DNA from: Lewinellaceae bacterium
Lineage (GTDB): Bacteria; Bacteroidota; Bacteroidia; Chitinophagales; Saprospiraceae
Reading direction: 5' to 3'
NCBI GenBank assembly: GCA_020636105.1
Contig: JACJYL010000001.1
Coordinates: 3,472,001 to 3,536,000 of the forward strand
DNA length: 64,000 nt
Part shown: positions 51,701 to 60,870 of the stretch, piece by piece
Layout: each line of letters begins with the position of its first letter
How positions within the stretch are numbered: the first letter of the stretch is position 1
Made by a program: the position numbers and the translations under genes
Notes under the pieces: model-generated
The model's input: only the letters and a program-made list of their open reading frames with translations
Databases searched by the model: none
What the model was told of the DNA's origin: nothing

Positions 51701-54657
51701 TTGTCCACTTCAAAATCAGCCGCCATCAGCGAGGTGTCGACTCGTAATGCCGGGCAGGAGATCAGATCTCCCGTTGCATTGATATAGTCGGCCCACATAA
51801 TCACTTTAAAAAAGCCGGCCTGTGAAAAGGCGTGGGTCGGATTCGGTCCGGTAGCGTAATTGGAAGCGCCGCTTTCAGGATCACTAAAATTCCATGTTTC
51901 GGATCCTGCCACCGGTGTCACGCCCGATGCTTGCTGATAAGCTCTTTCATTGCAGGTAATGCCTCCCAGCAGGTCAAAATTGCCGCCGGAAAAAACGCAA
52001 TCCGGGCCACCACCGATACCGCCGCCACTGCCGCAATCGCCAATCTCAATGACATTGGAACCGGCCGTACAACCGTATGAATCAGTAATCTCCACGGAGT
52101 AATTCCCGTATGCTATTGCCTGGTAAACCGGATCATCTGTTCCTACCGGGGAACCGTTTAGATACCATTGGTAGGAATACCCGGCGCTTGAATTGATAGC
52201 ATACAAGGTAGCATCTGGCGGTACGCCGCAGAATACCGTAGGGTCGGGCGTGGAAATATTGATCACTGACGCCGGCTTGGCATCGATATAAAAAGTGGTG
52301 TCGCCCACGCAGCCGTACTGATTGGTCACACTTACCCGGTAATAACCAGGGCCGATATCCGGCGTGGCCAAAGTGGAAACGAGGGTTCCAAATTCATCTT
52401 TCCATTCGTAACTGTCGAAAGCCTGTGTGGTCTGCACCATTGCCAGGCCTGCCGGGCAAAGTTCTGCGGGATGGGTCACCACCGGTTGAGGTAATGGATA
52501 TACATTTACGTTCATAGAGGTCGATTCACTACAAGCTGACAACTCTACCACTGCAGCACCGTCTTCAAACCAGATGATCTCAATAGTACTCAAAGACGGA
52601 TCGCCAATAATGGTTCCGGCAGAAGCCGGATTGATCGACCAGCCGTAATCGATCCCTGCATAATATTCAGTGGTAAATACGCTGATCTGGTCACGACATA
52701 CATCACTCGTACCGGTTATGGTGAATCCTGCTATGGCTTGTACGGAAAGATCTAAAGCCTCAGATTCACAGGGGATTCCTGTTGAATTGATCTGTACCAC
52801 GCTCAACTCATAAGGTCCGGCATTACCCCAGGTAACGGTGATCGGGTTACCGTATCTTTCTGTAATGGTTCCACCATTGTTGACCTGCCACCTGAAATTA
52901 TTTTCAGGAGTGCCGGAATCCGCTTCATAACTATAGGGAGTGCCGGGACAAATATTCGTTTCTCCGTTAATGGCATTTACCTGTGGCGGGGTGGGCACGA
53001 CGTTTACATTCATTTCAAAAACATCGGTACAATAATCATCCGGCACCACAGGAACAGCAGTCAGCTTAAAATAACCGGTTCCAAAATTCCAGTCGATCAC
53101 CGGATCAGTGGCGGCATTGATGGTTTGTACTACCGTTCCGTTTTGGGAAATAGTCCAATTACAGCCGAAACTCATATTATTCTGAGTATTGATCGCCGCA
53201 TAGGTTTCGCTGTCGTTTTCACAAACTTCAATAGTTCCTGTGAGATAATATTCAGGTTCAACTTCTACGGTTAATGTTGCTTCCCCTCCACATTCGAGGT
53301 AACAATTTTCATAGCTTACACTTATGGTCTGAGCGGCGGAGGGATAAAACTGGTTGTTCCATTCCACGGTGATTTCATGGGTACCCTGTCCGGCGATAAT
53401 GGTTCCGAAATTGGTAACGGCCCAAATGTATTCAGTAGCTTCATAAGCCGGGAGGCTGTAAACTTCCACGGCTCCTTTACAAACATTAACTTTTCCCTGT
53501 ATCGGTGCATTATCCGTGATGATGGGCACTTCGACAAATGTGGGCGCCAGGCAGAAATTCGCTCCGCCACAATCATCGACCTGCAATTCAATCGTCCCAA
53601 TCGGGCCGCTGACCCAATCGATGGTAATAAAGTTATCTCCGGGGCCACCGCCATTGATCACATTACCGTTGCTGCTGACATTCCAAAAATAGGTGCCGCA
53701 GGAAGCATCGGAAGTGTAGGTGATCGTTTCTCCTTCACAGACAGTCGCCACACAATCCACATTGGGGTTTTCGGCGTTGATGACCTGGACCAGAACACTG
53801 GTGGTGTCGGAACAAAGGCATTCGTTGTAGGCAATGAGTTGAACCGTATAGGAACCCGGTGATTGATAAGTAAATTCGGGGTTGGTTTCTTCCGAACTGC
53901 CGATTCCGAAATTCCATTCATAGGTGGAAGCGCCGGTACTCAGGTTCTCAAAATAAATGGTTTGTCCTTCGCAAACCGTAATCACTCCGCTTTCAGCGGC
54001 AGGATTGCTGCCTATAGCTGCAGTGGGATCATCGAGAATATCCACGCAGGAAGTGGCCTGTCCTCCACAATACTGATCCCAAAAGAAAGCGGAAACTGAC
54101 CCCGTCCCGGGAGTCCCCCAGTTAACAGTAACTGTTCCCGCACTATCGTTGACGATATAACTGTCAGCACCGAGTACCGTCCAGGTGGCTAATCCCGTAG
54201 TGCCTCCCCAAGTGTTTTCCGCCCAGTAGGTGACGGTGGAATTAGCACATACTTTTTGACATATATTGGTATTGGGGCCGCCGGCAATGCTATCATTGGC
54301 AGGACATACATCCTGGGCATTGGAGTATAGAAAATATTGCTGGTAAGGCTGCCAAAAAATATCGATACAACCCGTAGCAGAGATTCCGGTAGCATCGGTC
54401 ACCACGACACAATAGGTGAAGGTACCCGGAATTTCATCACAAATGAGGAAATACTCGTCGGTGGAGGTCATCCCATTATTCCAGTTATAAACATAGGGTG
54501 CCTGACCACCTGTCACCGTGACGTAAACTTCTACACATTCTCCGGTACAAGGCGGCTGCAGATATTCAATAAATACCTGCATTTGAGCAAAGAGGCCCGA
54601 AAAAGAAATAGAAAGTAAAAAGGTAAAAAGAGCGCGTTTTAGTTTTAGGAATTTCAT
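48709..54657 (-). CDS. giant PKD/Ig-like T9SS type B surface protein
   Basis: 1982 residues with a signal peptide (to about residue 25, SGLFAQ). It contains many PKD and Ig-like domains: examples are TYEWNFGIGSSEETNPEFTYQSPGSYTV near 245, SWQWDFGDPASGANNTSTDQNPTH near 1060 and a matching unit WDFGDPASGNKN near 1140. A SdrD-like B repeat is at about 1530 (GEIYSDVNLNGIIDAGDT). The final 90 residues (IYVPNAFSPNNDGPNDLF.. to ..GEVVLLR) are the type B (CHU_C/gliding) sorting domain. Such proteins are surface adhesins or filaments, as SprB is in gliding. It has its own terminator and diverges from clpB. Confidence 0.88.
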   Translation of the reverse strand: MKFLKLKRALFTFLLSISFSGLFAQMQVFIEYLQPPCTGECVEVYVTVTGGQAPYVYNWNNGMTSTDEYFLICDEIPGTFTYCVVVTDATGISATGCIDIFWQPYQQYFLYSNAQDVCPANDSIAGGPNTNICQKVCANSTVTYWAENTWGGTTGLATWTVLGADSYIVNDSAGTVTVNWGTPGTGSVSAFFWDQYCGGQATSCVDILDDPTAAIGSNPAAESGVITVCEGQTIYFENLSTGASTYEWNFGIGSSEETNPEFTYQSPGSYTVQLIAYNECLCSDTTSVLVQVINAENPNVDCVATVCEGETITYTSDASCGTYFWNVSSNGNVINGGGPGDNFITIDWVSGPIGTIELQVDDCGGANFCLAPTFVEVPIITDNAPIQGKVNVCKGAVEVYSLPAYEATEYIWAVTNFGTIIAGQGTHEITVEWNNQFYPSAAQTISVSYENCYLECGGEATLTVEVEPEYYLTGTIEVCENDSETYAAINTQNNMSFGCNWTISQNGTVVQTINAATDPVIDWNFGTGYFKLTAVPVVPDDYCTDVFEMNVNVVPTPPQVNAINGETNICPGTPYSYEADSGTPENNFRWQVNNGGTITERYGNPITVTWGNAGPYELSVVQINSTGIPCESEALDLSVQAIAGFTITGTSDVCRDQISVFTTEYYAGIDYGWSINPASAGTIIGDPSLSTIEIIWFEDGAAVVELSACSESTSMNVNVYPLPQPVVTHPAELCPAGLAMVQTTQAFDSYEWKDEFGTLVSTLATPDIGPGYYRVSVTNQYGCVGDTTFYIDAKPASVINISTPDPTVFCGVPPDATLYAINSSAGYSYQWYLNGSPVGTDDPVYQAIAYGNYSVEITDSYGCTAGSNVIEIGDCGSGGGIGGGPDCVFSGGNFDLLGGITCNERAYQQASGVTPVAGSETWNFSDPESGASNYATGPNPTHAFSQAGFFKVIMWADYINATGDLISCPALRVDTSLMAADFEVDNACPGEVIEFFDLSTFLPFVNIVSWQWDFGDPASGANNTSTDQNPTHIFASEGSYNVTLTAMADNGCLSTITRVLNVYPAPPVNFEEPAIGCAATASGFIAEVSNTVTYVQWDFGDPASGNKNTSEIFDAYHLYDNPGVYTVTLFVQSIYGCSNTFSRDITIEPNTLIGEIALSGSLPLCEGDSITLTAPAGGVSWVWSTDEITESITVGEEGVYEVTLTDVNGCSYTPAVVVVEVVPAPDAPIRAVEYNDYGQPTAFFNDGYSTCEGEDVFLEVIEGANYSYQWSTGDFGSETEYSEDRGNLLPAGNYDIFVTVTDNTTSCTNIMGPFEVVIHPVPQNVTITASVAGLICEDTETTFSVVNPDLSLTYVWNTGEVGTSITTGEAGDYSVRAITEFGCESESNTLTIVEGPDVSKIPSGCHTRCSPDTICIPPIAGITSYQWYFNGSAIPAPDGNISDLIIDESGEYYVEMVSTLGCVLASDPLTVDLYDGFGTLQGEIYSDVNLNGIIDAGDTLVSGVNINLILAGTQIGSDGSDANGFYAFENILSTAYTLEIDTQSIPAGLQATVLSVDTMMVGCDVILEINWLLEEYCEESPFVEVQFTECAGGLVDYNGTIFTNDTTFTVVYAISATCDSTEAVSIQFMDEIVENVELYACSGTTVSYEGQTYDPGDQDVVQLMSVTGCDSTINLTVSEIFPTTTNMMLEACPGESRTFAGMELQIGEQMDFVYTNAAGCDSTVTVAVVSLPETEVDAQVDESCPNISTGVVNVAVDNGVGPFEYSLDGATFQASPAFAGLQADDYTAYVRDNNGCVATLDFSVDAMDYLVVQVDDELLPCETLETELKLNILSGDDGNLTFLWNNGATDPNLLVHETGTYSVQVANSCEVVSANAAVQREVEPSATGIYVPNAFSPNNDGPNDLFMVYPGPEIQFQDYNFAVFDRWGNNIFQSENQNDGWNGKTQNAAMKPGVYIWQLKATVNICGKMEKIRQSGEVVLLR

Positions 54658-55005
54658 ACTTTAGAAAAATTAAAGGGTTTCCGTAATTGAGAGAAGTTGT
54701 CGAAGTAGACACTTGAATAAAATAATTCGCTGCCTAAGTGGGAACAACAATTTATGGATAGTTAAAAGAAAGGCCAAATAGGCAGCATCCTTCAACTTTT
54801 TGTGTCAAATTGTCCTAAACCAGTAAATGGCAGGTAATTTGATGGTTATTTCCTGAAATAAGTAGCTGTTCCTCGAAAAAATGAAAGGGTTAAGCGAAAG
54901 GAAAATAAAAATTAAACAGCTTTCCTTTTTTTAGCTCTCTATATATACTATTTTTCCAAAAAAATAGAGTTTCGAGCCACAGGAAACCAAAAACAAGCAA
55001 CAATT
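54658..55005. other. 348-bp divergent intergenic region (adhesin / clpB)
   Basis: AT-rich, without coding potential. The only structure I see is the inverted pair CTATTTTT/AAAAATAG at 54948-54967, 39-58 bases before the clpB start. No TAnnTTTG box or known heat-shock operator (CIRCE) is present. Confidence 0.4.
54948..54967. promoter_or_regulatory. inverted repeat upstream of clpB
   Basis: CTATTTTT-CCAA-AAAAATAG, preceded by ATATATAC. It might be an operator or a leader hairpin of the chaperone gene. Confidence 0.3.
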
Positions 55006-57744
55006 ATGACATACGATAATTTCACGACAAAATCACAAGAAGCCATCATGAAGGCCCAGCAGATCGCCGGAGGGCTTGATCAGCAACAAGTGGATACGCC
55101 CCATTTGCTTTCAGGAATTTTGCAAACCGATGAAGATGTTTCAAAATTCCTCCTGCAAAAAATGGATGTAAATATTCTTGTCCTCAAGAAACAGCTTGAT
55201 GAGGAAGTCAGAAAATATCCCAAAGTAGAGGGCTCAGATAAACAATTTTTGAGCAATGATGCCAATAAAGCATTGGCTGCCGCTAAAAAATTTCTCACAG
55301 AGTTTGAAGATGAATTCATTTCTCTTGAACTTATTATGTTGGGAATCCTCAGTGGAAAAGACAAGGGCGCAAGTATCCTGAAAGATTTAGGAGCCACCAT
55401 TGACGGTCTGAAAGCGGCCATCAAGGAATTGCGGAAAGGCAGAAAGGTGACCGATCAAAGTGCGGACAATACCTACAATTCATTAAAGAAATTTGCCATC
55501 AACCTCAATGAAAGAGCTGAAAACGGCAAACTGGATCCTATCATAGGCCGCGACGAGGAGATCCGGCGCGTGCTACACATTCTTTCTCGCAGAAAGAAAA
55601 ATAACCCTTTGCTCATCGGTGAGGCCGGGGTGGGTAAAACAGCTATCGTTGAAGGCATTGCCTGGCGTATCGTCAAACAGGATGTTCCGGAAAATCTAAA
55701 GTCTAAAAAAATATTTGCCCTGGATGTTGCTTCGCTGATCGCAGGAGCAAAATACAAAGGAGAATTTGAAGAACGCCTGAAAAGCGTCATCAAAGAAGTC
55801 ACGGAATCGGATGGAGAATACATCTTGTTTATCGATGAGATCCATACCCTCATTGGTGCCGGTGGCGGACAAGGAGCCATGGATGCAGCCAATATACTGA
55901 AACCCGCCCTCGCACGTGGAGAACTGCGTACCATCGGGGCAACCACCCTGGATGAATACCAAAAATACTTTGAAAAAGACAAGGCTTTGGTAAGGCGTTT
56001 TCAGACCATTCTCATCGAGGAACCGAGTATTGAAGATACCATTTCCATCCTCCGTGGATTACAGGAACGTTACGAGGTGTATCATAAAATTGAGATCCTG
56101 GACGAGGCCCTCATTGCGGCCGCTGAATTGTCAGCAAGGTATATTTCTGACCGTGCATTGCCCGACAAGGCCATTGACCTGATTGATGAGGCTGCTGCCA
56201 AATTGAGGCTGGAGCTGGATTCTCTGCCGGAGGAAGTGGACGAATGGGACAGGAAAGTGCGTCAGCTTGAGATCGAGCGGGAAGCGATAAAGAGAGAGAA
56301 GAAAAACGAAGCGAAACTTCAGAGCATCAATGAGCAAATCGCCAATTCAAAGGAAAAACGCGATTCCATACGCGCTTCCTGGAAAAACGAAAAGGAAATC
56401 GTCGATACCATCCAGGAGATCAAAAAGCATATCGAACAGCTCGAAATGGAAGCTGACCGGGCAGAACGCAACAGCGACTTTGAAACGGTAGCCAAGATTC
56501 GTTACGGCGAACTGCAAAAGCAGCAGGCTATGCTGATGGCCGGGGAAGAAAAACTCGATAAACTTCCCGAGGGAAGCCGCTTTACGAATGATGAAGTGAA
56601 TGCCAATGATATCGCAGATATTATTGCCAAGTGGACCGGCATCCCGGTTACAAAAATGCTGCAAAGCGAGAAAGATAAATTGTTGCACCTCGAAGATGAG
56701 ATTGGCAAACGACTGATCGGTCAACAGGAAGCCGTACGGGCCGTTTCCGATGCCGTAAGACGGAGCCGGGCTGGATTGCAGGACCCAAACAGGCCTATTG
56801 GCTCTTTTATTTTCCTCGGCCCTACCGGAGTCGGAAAAACCGAGTTGGCAAAGACCCTTGCAGAAGTCCTCTTCGATGACGAAAGAGCTATCACAAGGAT
56901 CGATATGAGTGAATTCCAGGAACGCCACGCCGTATCGCGGCTCGTAGGGGCGCCTCCGGGATATGTAGGCTATGATGAAGGCGGACAATTGACGGAGGCG
57001 GTTCGCAGAAGACCTTACTCCATCATCTTGCTGGACGAGATCGAAAAGGCTCACCCGGACACCTTTAACATCCTGCTACAGGTGCTTGATGACGGACGTT
57101 TGACCGACAACAAAGGTCGTGTAGCCGATTTCAAAAACACCATCATCATCATGACTTCCAATATGGGTGCCGAGATCATCCTGGAGAATTTCGAGGACCT
57201 GGATGCCCTGGGAGAGGATCATCGGAGGGATATCATGGAAACGACAAAAGAAGAAGTTTTTGAAAAACTGAAGGAAGAGTTGCGCCCTGAATTTCTGAAC
57301 CGGATCGACGAGCAGATCATGTTTACGCCGCTTTCCCTCGCAGAGATCAAGCAAATTTTACTGCTTTTGCTCAAGAAAGTGGACAAAATGCTCGCCCGCC
57401 AGGGCATCGTCAGTAAGATCAGTGATAATGCATTGAACTGGCTCGCAAAGAGAGGATACAATCCTCAGTTTGGTGCCCGCCCAATGAAACGTGTCCTGCA
57501 AAAAGACGTCATCAATGAACTTTCAAAAGTGGTGCTCAGCGGAGAATACGTTACCGGAGATACTATTTATATTGATACAGATAAAAATGGGCTCGTTTTC
57601 GGTAAAACACCTTTTAAAGAAGCGGAAAAACCCGCGGAAGTAAAGGCTGCTCCAAAAAAGGATAAAGGCAAAGAAAATGAGCTGGATGCTTTGAAAAAGG
57701 CAACCAAAGATGTGGAAGATGCCGTGAAGGATATTGAGGAATAG
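55006..57744 (+). CDS. clpB: ClpB disaggregase chaperone
   Basis: 912 residues. The N-domain opens MTYDNFTTKSQEAIMKAQQI. AAA-1 has Walker A GEAGVGKTAIVEG near 205 and ILFIDEIHTLIGAG. The coiled middle domain spans about 400-530 and is of the ClpB type. AAA-2 has GPTGVGKTELAKTLAE near 604 and IILLDEIEKAHPD. With DnaK it would free proteins from aggregates after heat stress. The C-terminus is extended past residue 855 by about 50 Lys/Glu-rich residues (KKDKGKENELDALKK), a feature of Bacteroidota ClpB. A clear terminator follows. Confidence 0.93.
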   Translation: MTYDNFTTKSQEAIMKAQQIAGGLDQQQVDTPHLLSGILQTDEDVSKFLLQKMDVNILVLKKQLDEEVRKYPKVEGSDKQFLSNDANKALAAAKKFLTEFEDEFISLELIMLGILSGKDKGASILKDLGATIDGLKAAIKELRKGRKVTDQSADNTYNSLKKFAINLNERAENGKLDPIIGRDEEIRRVLHILSRRKKNNPLLIGEAGVGKTAIVEGIAWRIVKQDVPENLKSKKIFALDVASLIAGAKYKGEFEERLKSVIKEVTESDGEYILFIDEIHTLIGAGGGQGAMDAANILKPALARGELRTIGATTLDEYQKYFEKDKALVRRFQTILIEEPSIEDTISILRGLQERYEVYHKIEILDEALIAAAELSARYISDRALPDKAIDLIDEAAAKLRLELDSLPEEVDEWDRKVRQLEIEREAIKREKKNEAKLQSINEQIANSKEKRDSIRASWKNEKEIVDTIQEIKKHIEQLEMEADRAERNSDFETVAKIRYGELQKQQAMLMAGEEKLDKLPEGSRFTNDEVNANDIADIIAKWTGIPVTKMLQSEKDKLLHLEDEIGKRLIGQQEAVRAVSDAVRRSRAGLQDPNRPIGSFIFLGPTGVGKTELAKTLAEVLFDDERAITRIDMSEFQERHAVSRLVGAPPGYVGYDEGGQLTEAVRRRPYSIILLDEIEKAHPDTFNILLQVLDDGRLTDNKGRVADFKNTIIIMTSNMGAEIILENFEDLDALGEDHRRDIMETTKEEVFEKLKEELRPEFLNRIDEQIMFTPLSLAEIKQILLLLLKKVDKMLARQGIVSKISDNALNWLAKRGYNPQFGARPMKRVLQKDVINELSKVVLSGEYVTGDTIYIDTDKNGLVFGKTPFKEAEKPAEVKAAPKKDKGKENELDALKKATKDVEDAVKDIEE

Positions 57745-57771
57745 AATATTCCTAAAAGTGCCTAAAAGTGT

Positions 57772-57806
57772 GGCCGGATCCTGTAGAGGGTCCGGCCATT
57801 TTTTTC
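57772..57806 (+). terminator. clpB terminator
   Basis: GGCCGGATCC and GGGTCCGGCC form the stem, followed by ATTTTTTTC. It lies 28 bp behind the clpB stop. Confidence 0.85.
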
Positions 57807-57896
57807 ATAACTAAAAATTTGCCCCCTTAACCTGGCCAGAGCAGGAACTCACATTTCAAATCATTAATTTTGATGCTATCAGTCATAGAAATTCTA

Positions 57897-58094
57897 CTAT
57901 TTTTCTTTCCTTTTCCCAATAGGGGCAATGATAAAATACCAGATCCCTCCGGTTAACAAGCTTAAAGCTGCCGAATAGATAATAATTCTTTTAACAGAAT
58001 AATCCGTAGTAAGAAATTCCAGCGCAATCGTGGATAGGAACATGCCTGTTATAAACACTAATGTCTGTTTTTGAGCAGTGTTTTTCAATTTCAT
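57897..58094 (-). CDS. small two-span membrane protein
   Basis: Start set at 58094 (MKLKNTAQKQT); the frame is open to 58130, but those residues form an extra hydrophobic stretch. The protein has 65 residues with two hydrophobic helices (LVFITGMFLSTIALEFL and IIIYSAALSLLTGGIWYFIIAP) and a basic tail GKRKEK. Its family is unknown to me. It lies 117 bp behind the DUF364 gene on the same strand. Confidence 0.5.
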   Translation of the reverse strand: MKLKNTAQKQTLVFITGMFLSTIALEFLTTDYSVKRIIIYSAALSLLTGGIWYFIIAPIGKRKEK

Positions 58095-58211
58095 AAGCAA
58101 TAATATTATCAAGAAAGTAAGAGGACCCAAAAGGCAAAATAGGTTATTATAATTCTTGAAAAACCAATTTTATATTTCATGTTATTTAATTTAATTCTCA
58201 AACATTTATGC

Positions 58212-59033
58212 CTATCCAGGCAGAATACTGATCTTTTCTGCACAATACCTAAACAAGTGATACCCCTTTCCCCCGCTGCCGACAACATCGAACAACAATT
58301 CCGGATGGGTAATCCGCGTGGCACCGATGGCCGTGACTTTATGGTCAAATAAAACATCGGGGATGAGACTGCTGGAAGGTCCGGTGATGACCACCTGGGT
58401 ACCTGGTGAAATGGCCGCCAGCAAATCGTCGATGGTATTATTGACCAGGGTGAGTCCCGTAATGATAACCACATCAGAAACCGGTACAACGATTTCGTAT
58501 TGACTGGCCGGCACGAAAAATTTTTTCTGGTGATCCAGCAGGGCGGATTCATTCAATTCCAGTACATGCAGCGTATTTTCGGTGGCCGACAGTTTTTCAA
58601 TGTATGACTGGAATGCCCCCACTATGGTAATAACCTTTGGGGGTTGTAAATCGATCAGGTCAACCGGGTCTGCATTTTGGATGATCCTGTAATGGCCTTC
58701 TTCAAGTATTTTGGCAGAAATGGCATTGAGCACCGCCGTTTTCAGGGTGTCTATCAAGCCTGATTTTTTTTCGGTCTCAAACAAATCCGTCACTTTTTGC
58801 CCTTTGATGTTTCCCGGTGTAAAAGCCGAAAAATCACGGTTCTTTTTTCCGCAATAAGTATCCTCATCGAAAAGGGTACTGGCCAGCCCGTAGCTTTGGT
58901 CACTCAATTTTACCGCAGACATGAATGTCCCAATCCGAATATCTTCAATCAACAAATCTTTTATACGGGATCCGTATTTTAAATGAAGCAGTTCGTAGGT
59001 TTTTGCGATAATCATTTTTATTTTTTTATTCAA
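58212..59033 (-). CDS. DUF364/DUF4213 domain protein
   Basis: 273 residues. The N-terminal part (about 1-90) is the DUF4213-like enolase-N-type fold with VKLSDQSYGLASTL and GTFMSAVKL. The C-terminal part is Rossmann-like DUF364 with ITIVGAFQSYIEKL, VLELN and SDVVIITGLTLVNNTIDDLL, then TGPSSSLIPDVLFDHKVTAIGAT. The family has been proposed to bind heavy metals or to act in cofactor handling; the true role is not known. It is encoded 51 bp after the potassium channel gene, same strand, possibly together. Confidence 0.7.
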   Translation of the reverse strand: MNKKIKMIIAKTYELLHLKYGSRIKDLLIEDIRIGTFMSAVKLSDQSYGLASTLFDEDTYCGKKNRDFSAFTPGNIKGQKVTDLFETEKKSGLIDTLKTAVLNAISAKILEEGHYRIIQNADPVDLIDLQPPKVITIVGAFQSYIEKLSATENTLHVLELNESALLDHQKKFFVPASQYEIVVPVSDVVIITGLTLVNNTIDDLLAAISPGTQVVITGPSSSLIPDVLFDHKVTAIGATRITHPELLFDVVGSGGKGYHLFRYCAEKISILPG

Positions 59034-59084
59034 TATTTTTCATAAAAATCGAATCTTTTGCCAGAAAGCCCGTAAGCAAGATAT

Positions 59085-59834
59085 TTACTCTTTTGATAAA
59101 TCTACCCCTTCCTGTGCCTCCAGAAGTTCTTCCTGCTCAATTTCCCGCGCCTGGGACAGGGCCGTGGCCACAAGACCCGCCGGTACAGTCACGATCCCCA
59201 CACCGATGATCAGTACGAAAAAAGTGAACATCTTACCGCCCAGGGTAATGGGATACACATCTCCATATCCTACTGTAGTCAGGGTAACAATAGCCCACCA
59301 CAGGCTGTGGAAAATGGAGGCGAAATGATCCGGCTGAGCTTCGTGCTCGAAAAAATAAATGCCCGAAGCGGTGAGAAAAATAAGAATTCCCGTCACGATA
59401 AAAAAAAGAACAATTTCTTCCTTTACAATGCCGGCGGCAATATGAAACCTGTTTAGGGCTTTATTGTATCGGATCAGTTTCAGCGCCCTGAATATCCTGA
59501 AAACACGAAAGGCACGAAGATATCTCAGGTCAATGCTTCCCGGCAGGTAAAAGGGAAGAATGGCCAAAAGATCAATGATACCGTAGAAACTGAAAATATA
59601 CTTAAAAGGCTTTTTTGCTATGAAAATCCGCGTCAGGTATTCCAAAGAAAAAAAGGCCACACAGATTAACTCGATCAGATTGAGCAAGGCAATCAGCTGT
59701 TCTGAATTATCGGGCAGGGTTTCTATCGAAAAAGAGATTAAGGAAATGAGTATAAGGAACTGAATGCCGTAATCAAACCATTTACCGGCTCTGGTCGTGT
59801 TATCTTCAACAATAGTTCTTAGATAGCTTCTCAT
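59085..59834 (-). CDS. voltage-gated-type potassium channel
   Basis: 249 residues with six membrane segments. The S4 segment has regularly spaced Arg residues (RYLRAFRVFRIFRALKLIR, about 105-123). The pore loop LWWAIVTLTTVGYGDVYPI near 192 carries the TVGYGD K+ selectivity filter. The C-terminal tail after S6 is a short acidic coiled coil (LSQAREIEQEELLEAQEG), which may tetramerise the channel. It would let K+ cross the inner membrane in response to membrane voltage. No ligand-binding (cNMP or RCK) domain is present. Confidence 0.9.
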   Translation of the reverse strand: MRSYLRTIVEDNTTRAGKWFDYGIQFLILISLISFSIETLPDNSEQLIALLNLIELICVAFFSLEYLTRIFIAKKPFKYIFSFYGIIDLLAILPFYLPGSIDLRYLRAFRVFRIFRALKLIRYNKALNRFHIAAGIVKEEIVLFFIVTGILIFLTASGIYFFEHEAQPDHFASIFHSLWWAIVTLTTVGYGDVYPITLGGKMFTFFVLIIGVGIVTVPAGLVATALSQAREIEQEELLEAQEGVDLSKE

Positions 59835-59916
59835 ATTATCCTTAATTTATTAGAAGAACAATAGGCTTTTTGATGTATTTACACCCTTGATTCAACAATG
59901 ATAAAGTACCCGATTC

Positions 59917-60615
59917 CTATGCATTTGAACCTTTGCCGGGGCATTTCAACATGGAAAAGGCAAAATACTCCAGCATATTCCTCACTTCATCATAATTGTC
60001 GTTCTTGACTGAAACGTCCGTAAGCGCCGTAAGGTGCAAGGCAAAGTATATGTGATTGTTAGCCATTTCAAAAAGAGTGGAGGCCAGGGCATGGGGGTAT
60101 GAAAAATTCGGATCTATCTCTAAAATCACATTCGCCACTTTCTGAGATAATTTTTTATAATTGGCAAAAAAACCGTCCCTGTTTTCTTTGTCAATCTGTT
60201 TGGTATGATATGCCTTGGTTCCTTCTGAAATGATGAGTCGGTGCAAAATACTTTCATTGACATAATCGATGGAAGGATTGTCTTTTGAAGCAAAAACAAA
60301 GGTTTCGATGATTTTTTCAAGCTTTCGCTCCGGATCATCAATATTCATGGTATTGATGTCGATCAGGTAACTCACCCATTCCCAGTACCAGGAAACCAAA
60401 TAGATCAACAACAGATGCTTATTTTCAAAATACCGATAAACAGAGGCTTCCGTTGAACTCATCTGTTGTGAAAGCTTTTTGAAATTAAAATCTTCAAATC
60501 CAATCTCATCAATCAAAATGATACTGTGCCTGATGATTTTTTGTCCTAGGGAAGTCTCCTGCGGATCCCTAAGATAAAGCTTACTATTCAGGCTTATTTT
60601 TATTCCAACCGACAT
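59917..60615 (-). CDS. TetR-family transcriptional regulator
   Basis: 232 residues. The N-terminal helix-turn-helix is at about 25-75 (SIILIDEIGFEDFNFKKLSQQMSSTEASVYRYFENKHLLL shown in part), with the TetR ending YRYFENKHLL. The C-terminal ligand and dimer domain is not alike to any specific group. It diverges from the SulP/carbonic anhydrase operon across 255 bp, a usual layout for a local repressor, but it could also act on itself or on the channel gene downstream. Confidence 0.8.
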   Translation of the reverse strand: MSVGIKISLNSKLYLRDPQETSLGQKIIRHSIILIDEIGFEDFNFKKLSQQMSSTEASVYRYFENKHLLLIYLVSWYWEWVSYLIDINTMNIDDPERKLEKIIETFVFASKDNPSIDYVNESILHRLIISEGTKAYHTKQIDKENRDGFFANYKKLSQKVANVILEIDPNFSYPHALASTLFEMANNHIYFALHLTALTDVSVKNDNYDEVRNMLEYFAFSMLKCPGKGSNA

Positions 60616-60633
60616 TTTTACTGATCTTTTTTA

Positions 60634-60641
60634 CAAAAGTA
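60634..60641 (-). promoter_or_regulatory. -7 box TACTTTTG of the TetR gene
   Basis: On the minus strand TACTTTTG matches TAnnTTTG and ends 18 nt before the start codon. Upstream ATTG is only 14 nt away, so the -33 is uncertain. Confidence 0.4.
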
Positions 60642-60730
60642 AATATTTATTTAAACAATGGCGACCTTATGTTGTTATAGCGTTGTAATTATTTTTAATA
60701 GTATAGCTATCATTATTCAAAGTTTTTATA

Positions 60731-60738
60731 TACATTTG
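60731..60738 (+). promoter_or_regulatory. -7 box TACATTTG of the SulP operon
   Basis: It matches TAnnTTTG; no good -33 is seen. The leader to the ATG at 60871 would be about 125 nt and contains CCTGAA-TGATC-TTCAGG at 60751-60767, close to the predicted transcription start. Confidence 0.45.
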
Positions 60739-60811
60739 TACTGCGCAATTCCTGAATGATCTTCAGGATGGTTTACAGCAAATATTAATTCACTAAAAAT
60801 TACTACAAAAT

Positions 60812-60849
60812 TTGTCATGCCACCCGGAATGACCCGGGATTGTCATGCC
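60812..60849 (+). promoter_or_regulatory. direct and inverted repeats in the SulP leader
   Basis: TTGTCATGCC occurs at 60812-60821 and again at 60840-60849. The first overlaps an inverted pair GTCATGCC..GGAATGAC (60814-60833, one mismatch). It could be a binding site for the divergent TetR protein or a leader structure. Confidence 0.35.
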
Positions 60850-60870
60850 TGAATTCAAAATCAAAATGTC

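Noticed and set aside
56347..57054. Minus-strand open frame of 235 codons over clpB
   Set aside because: It is a shadow of the AAA-2 coding region.
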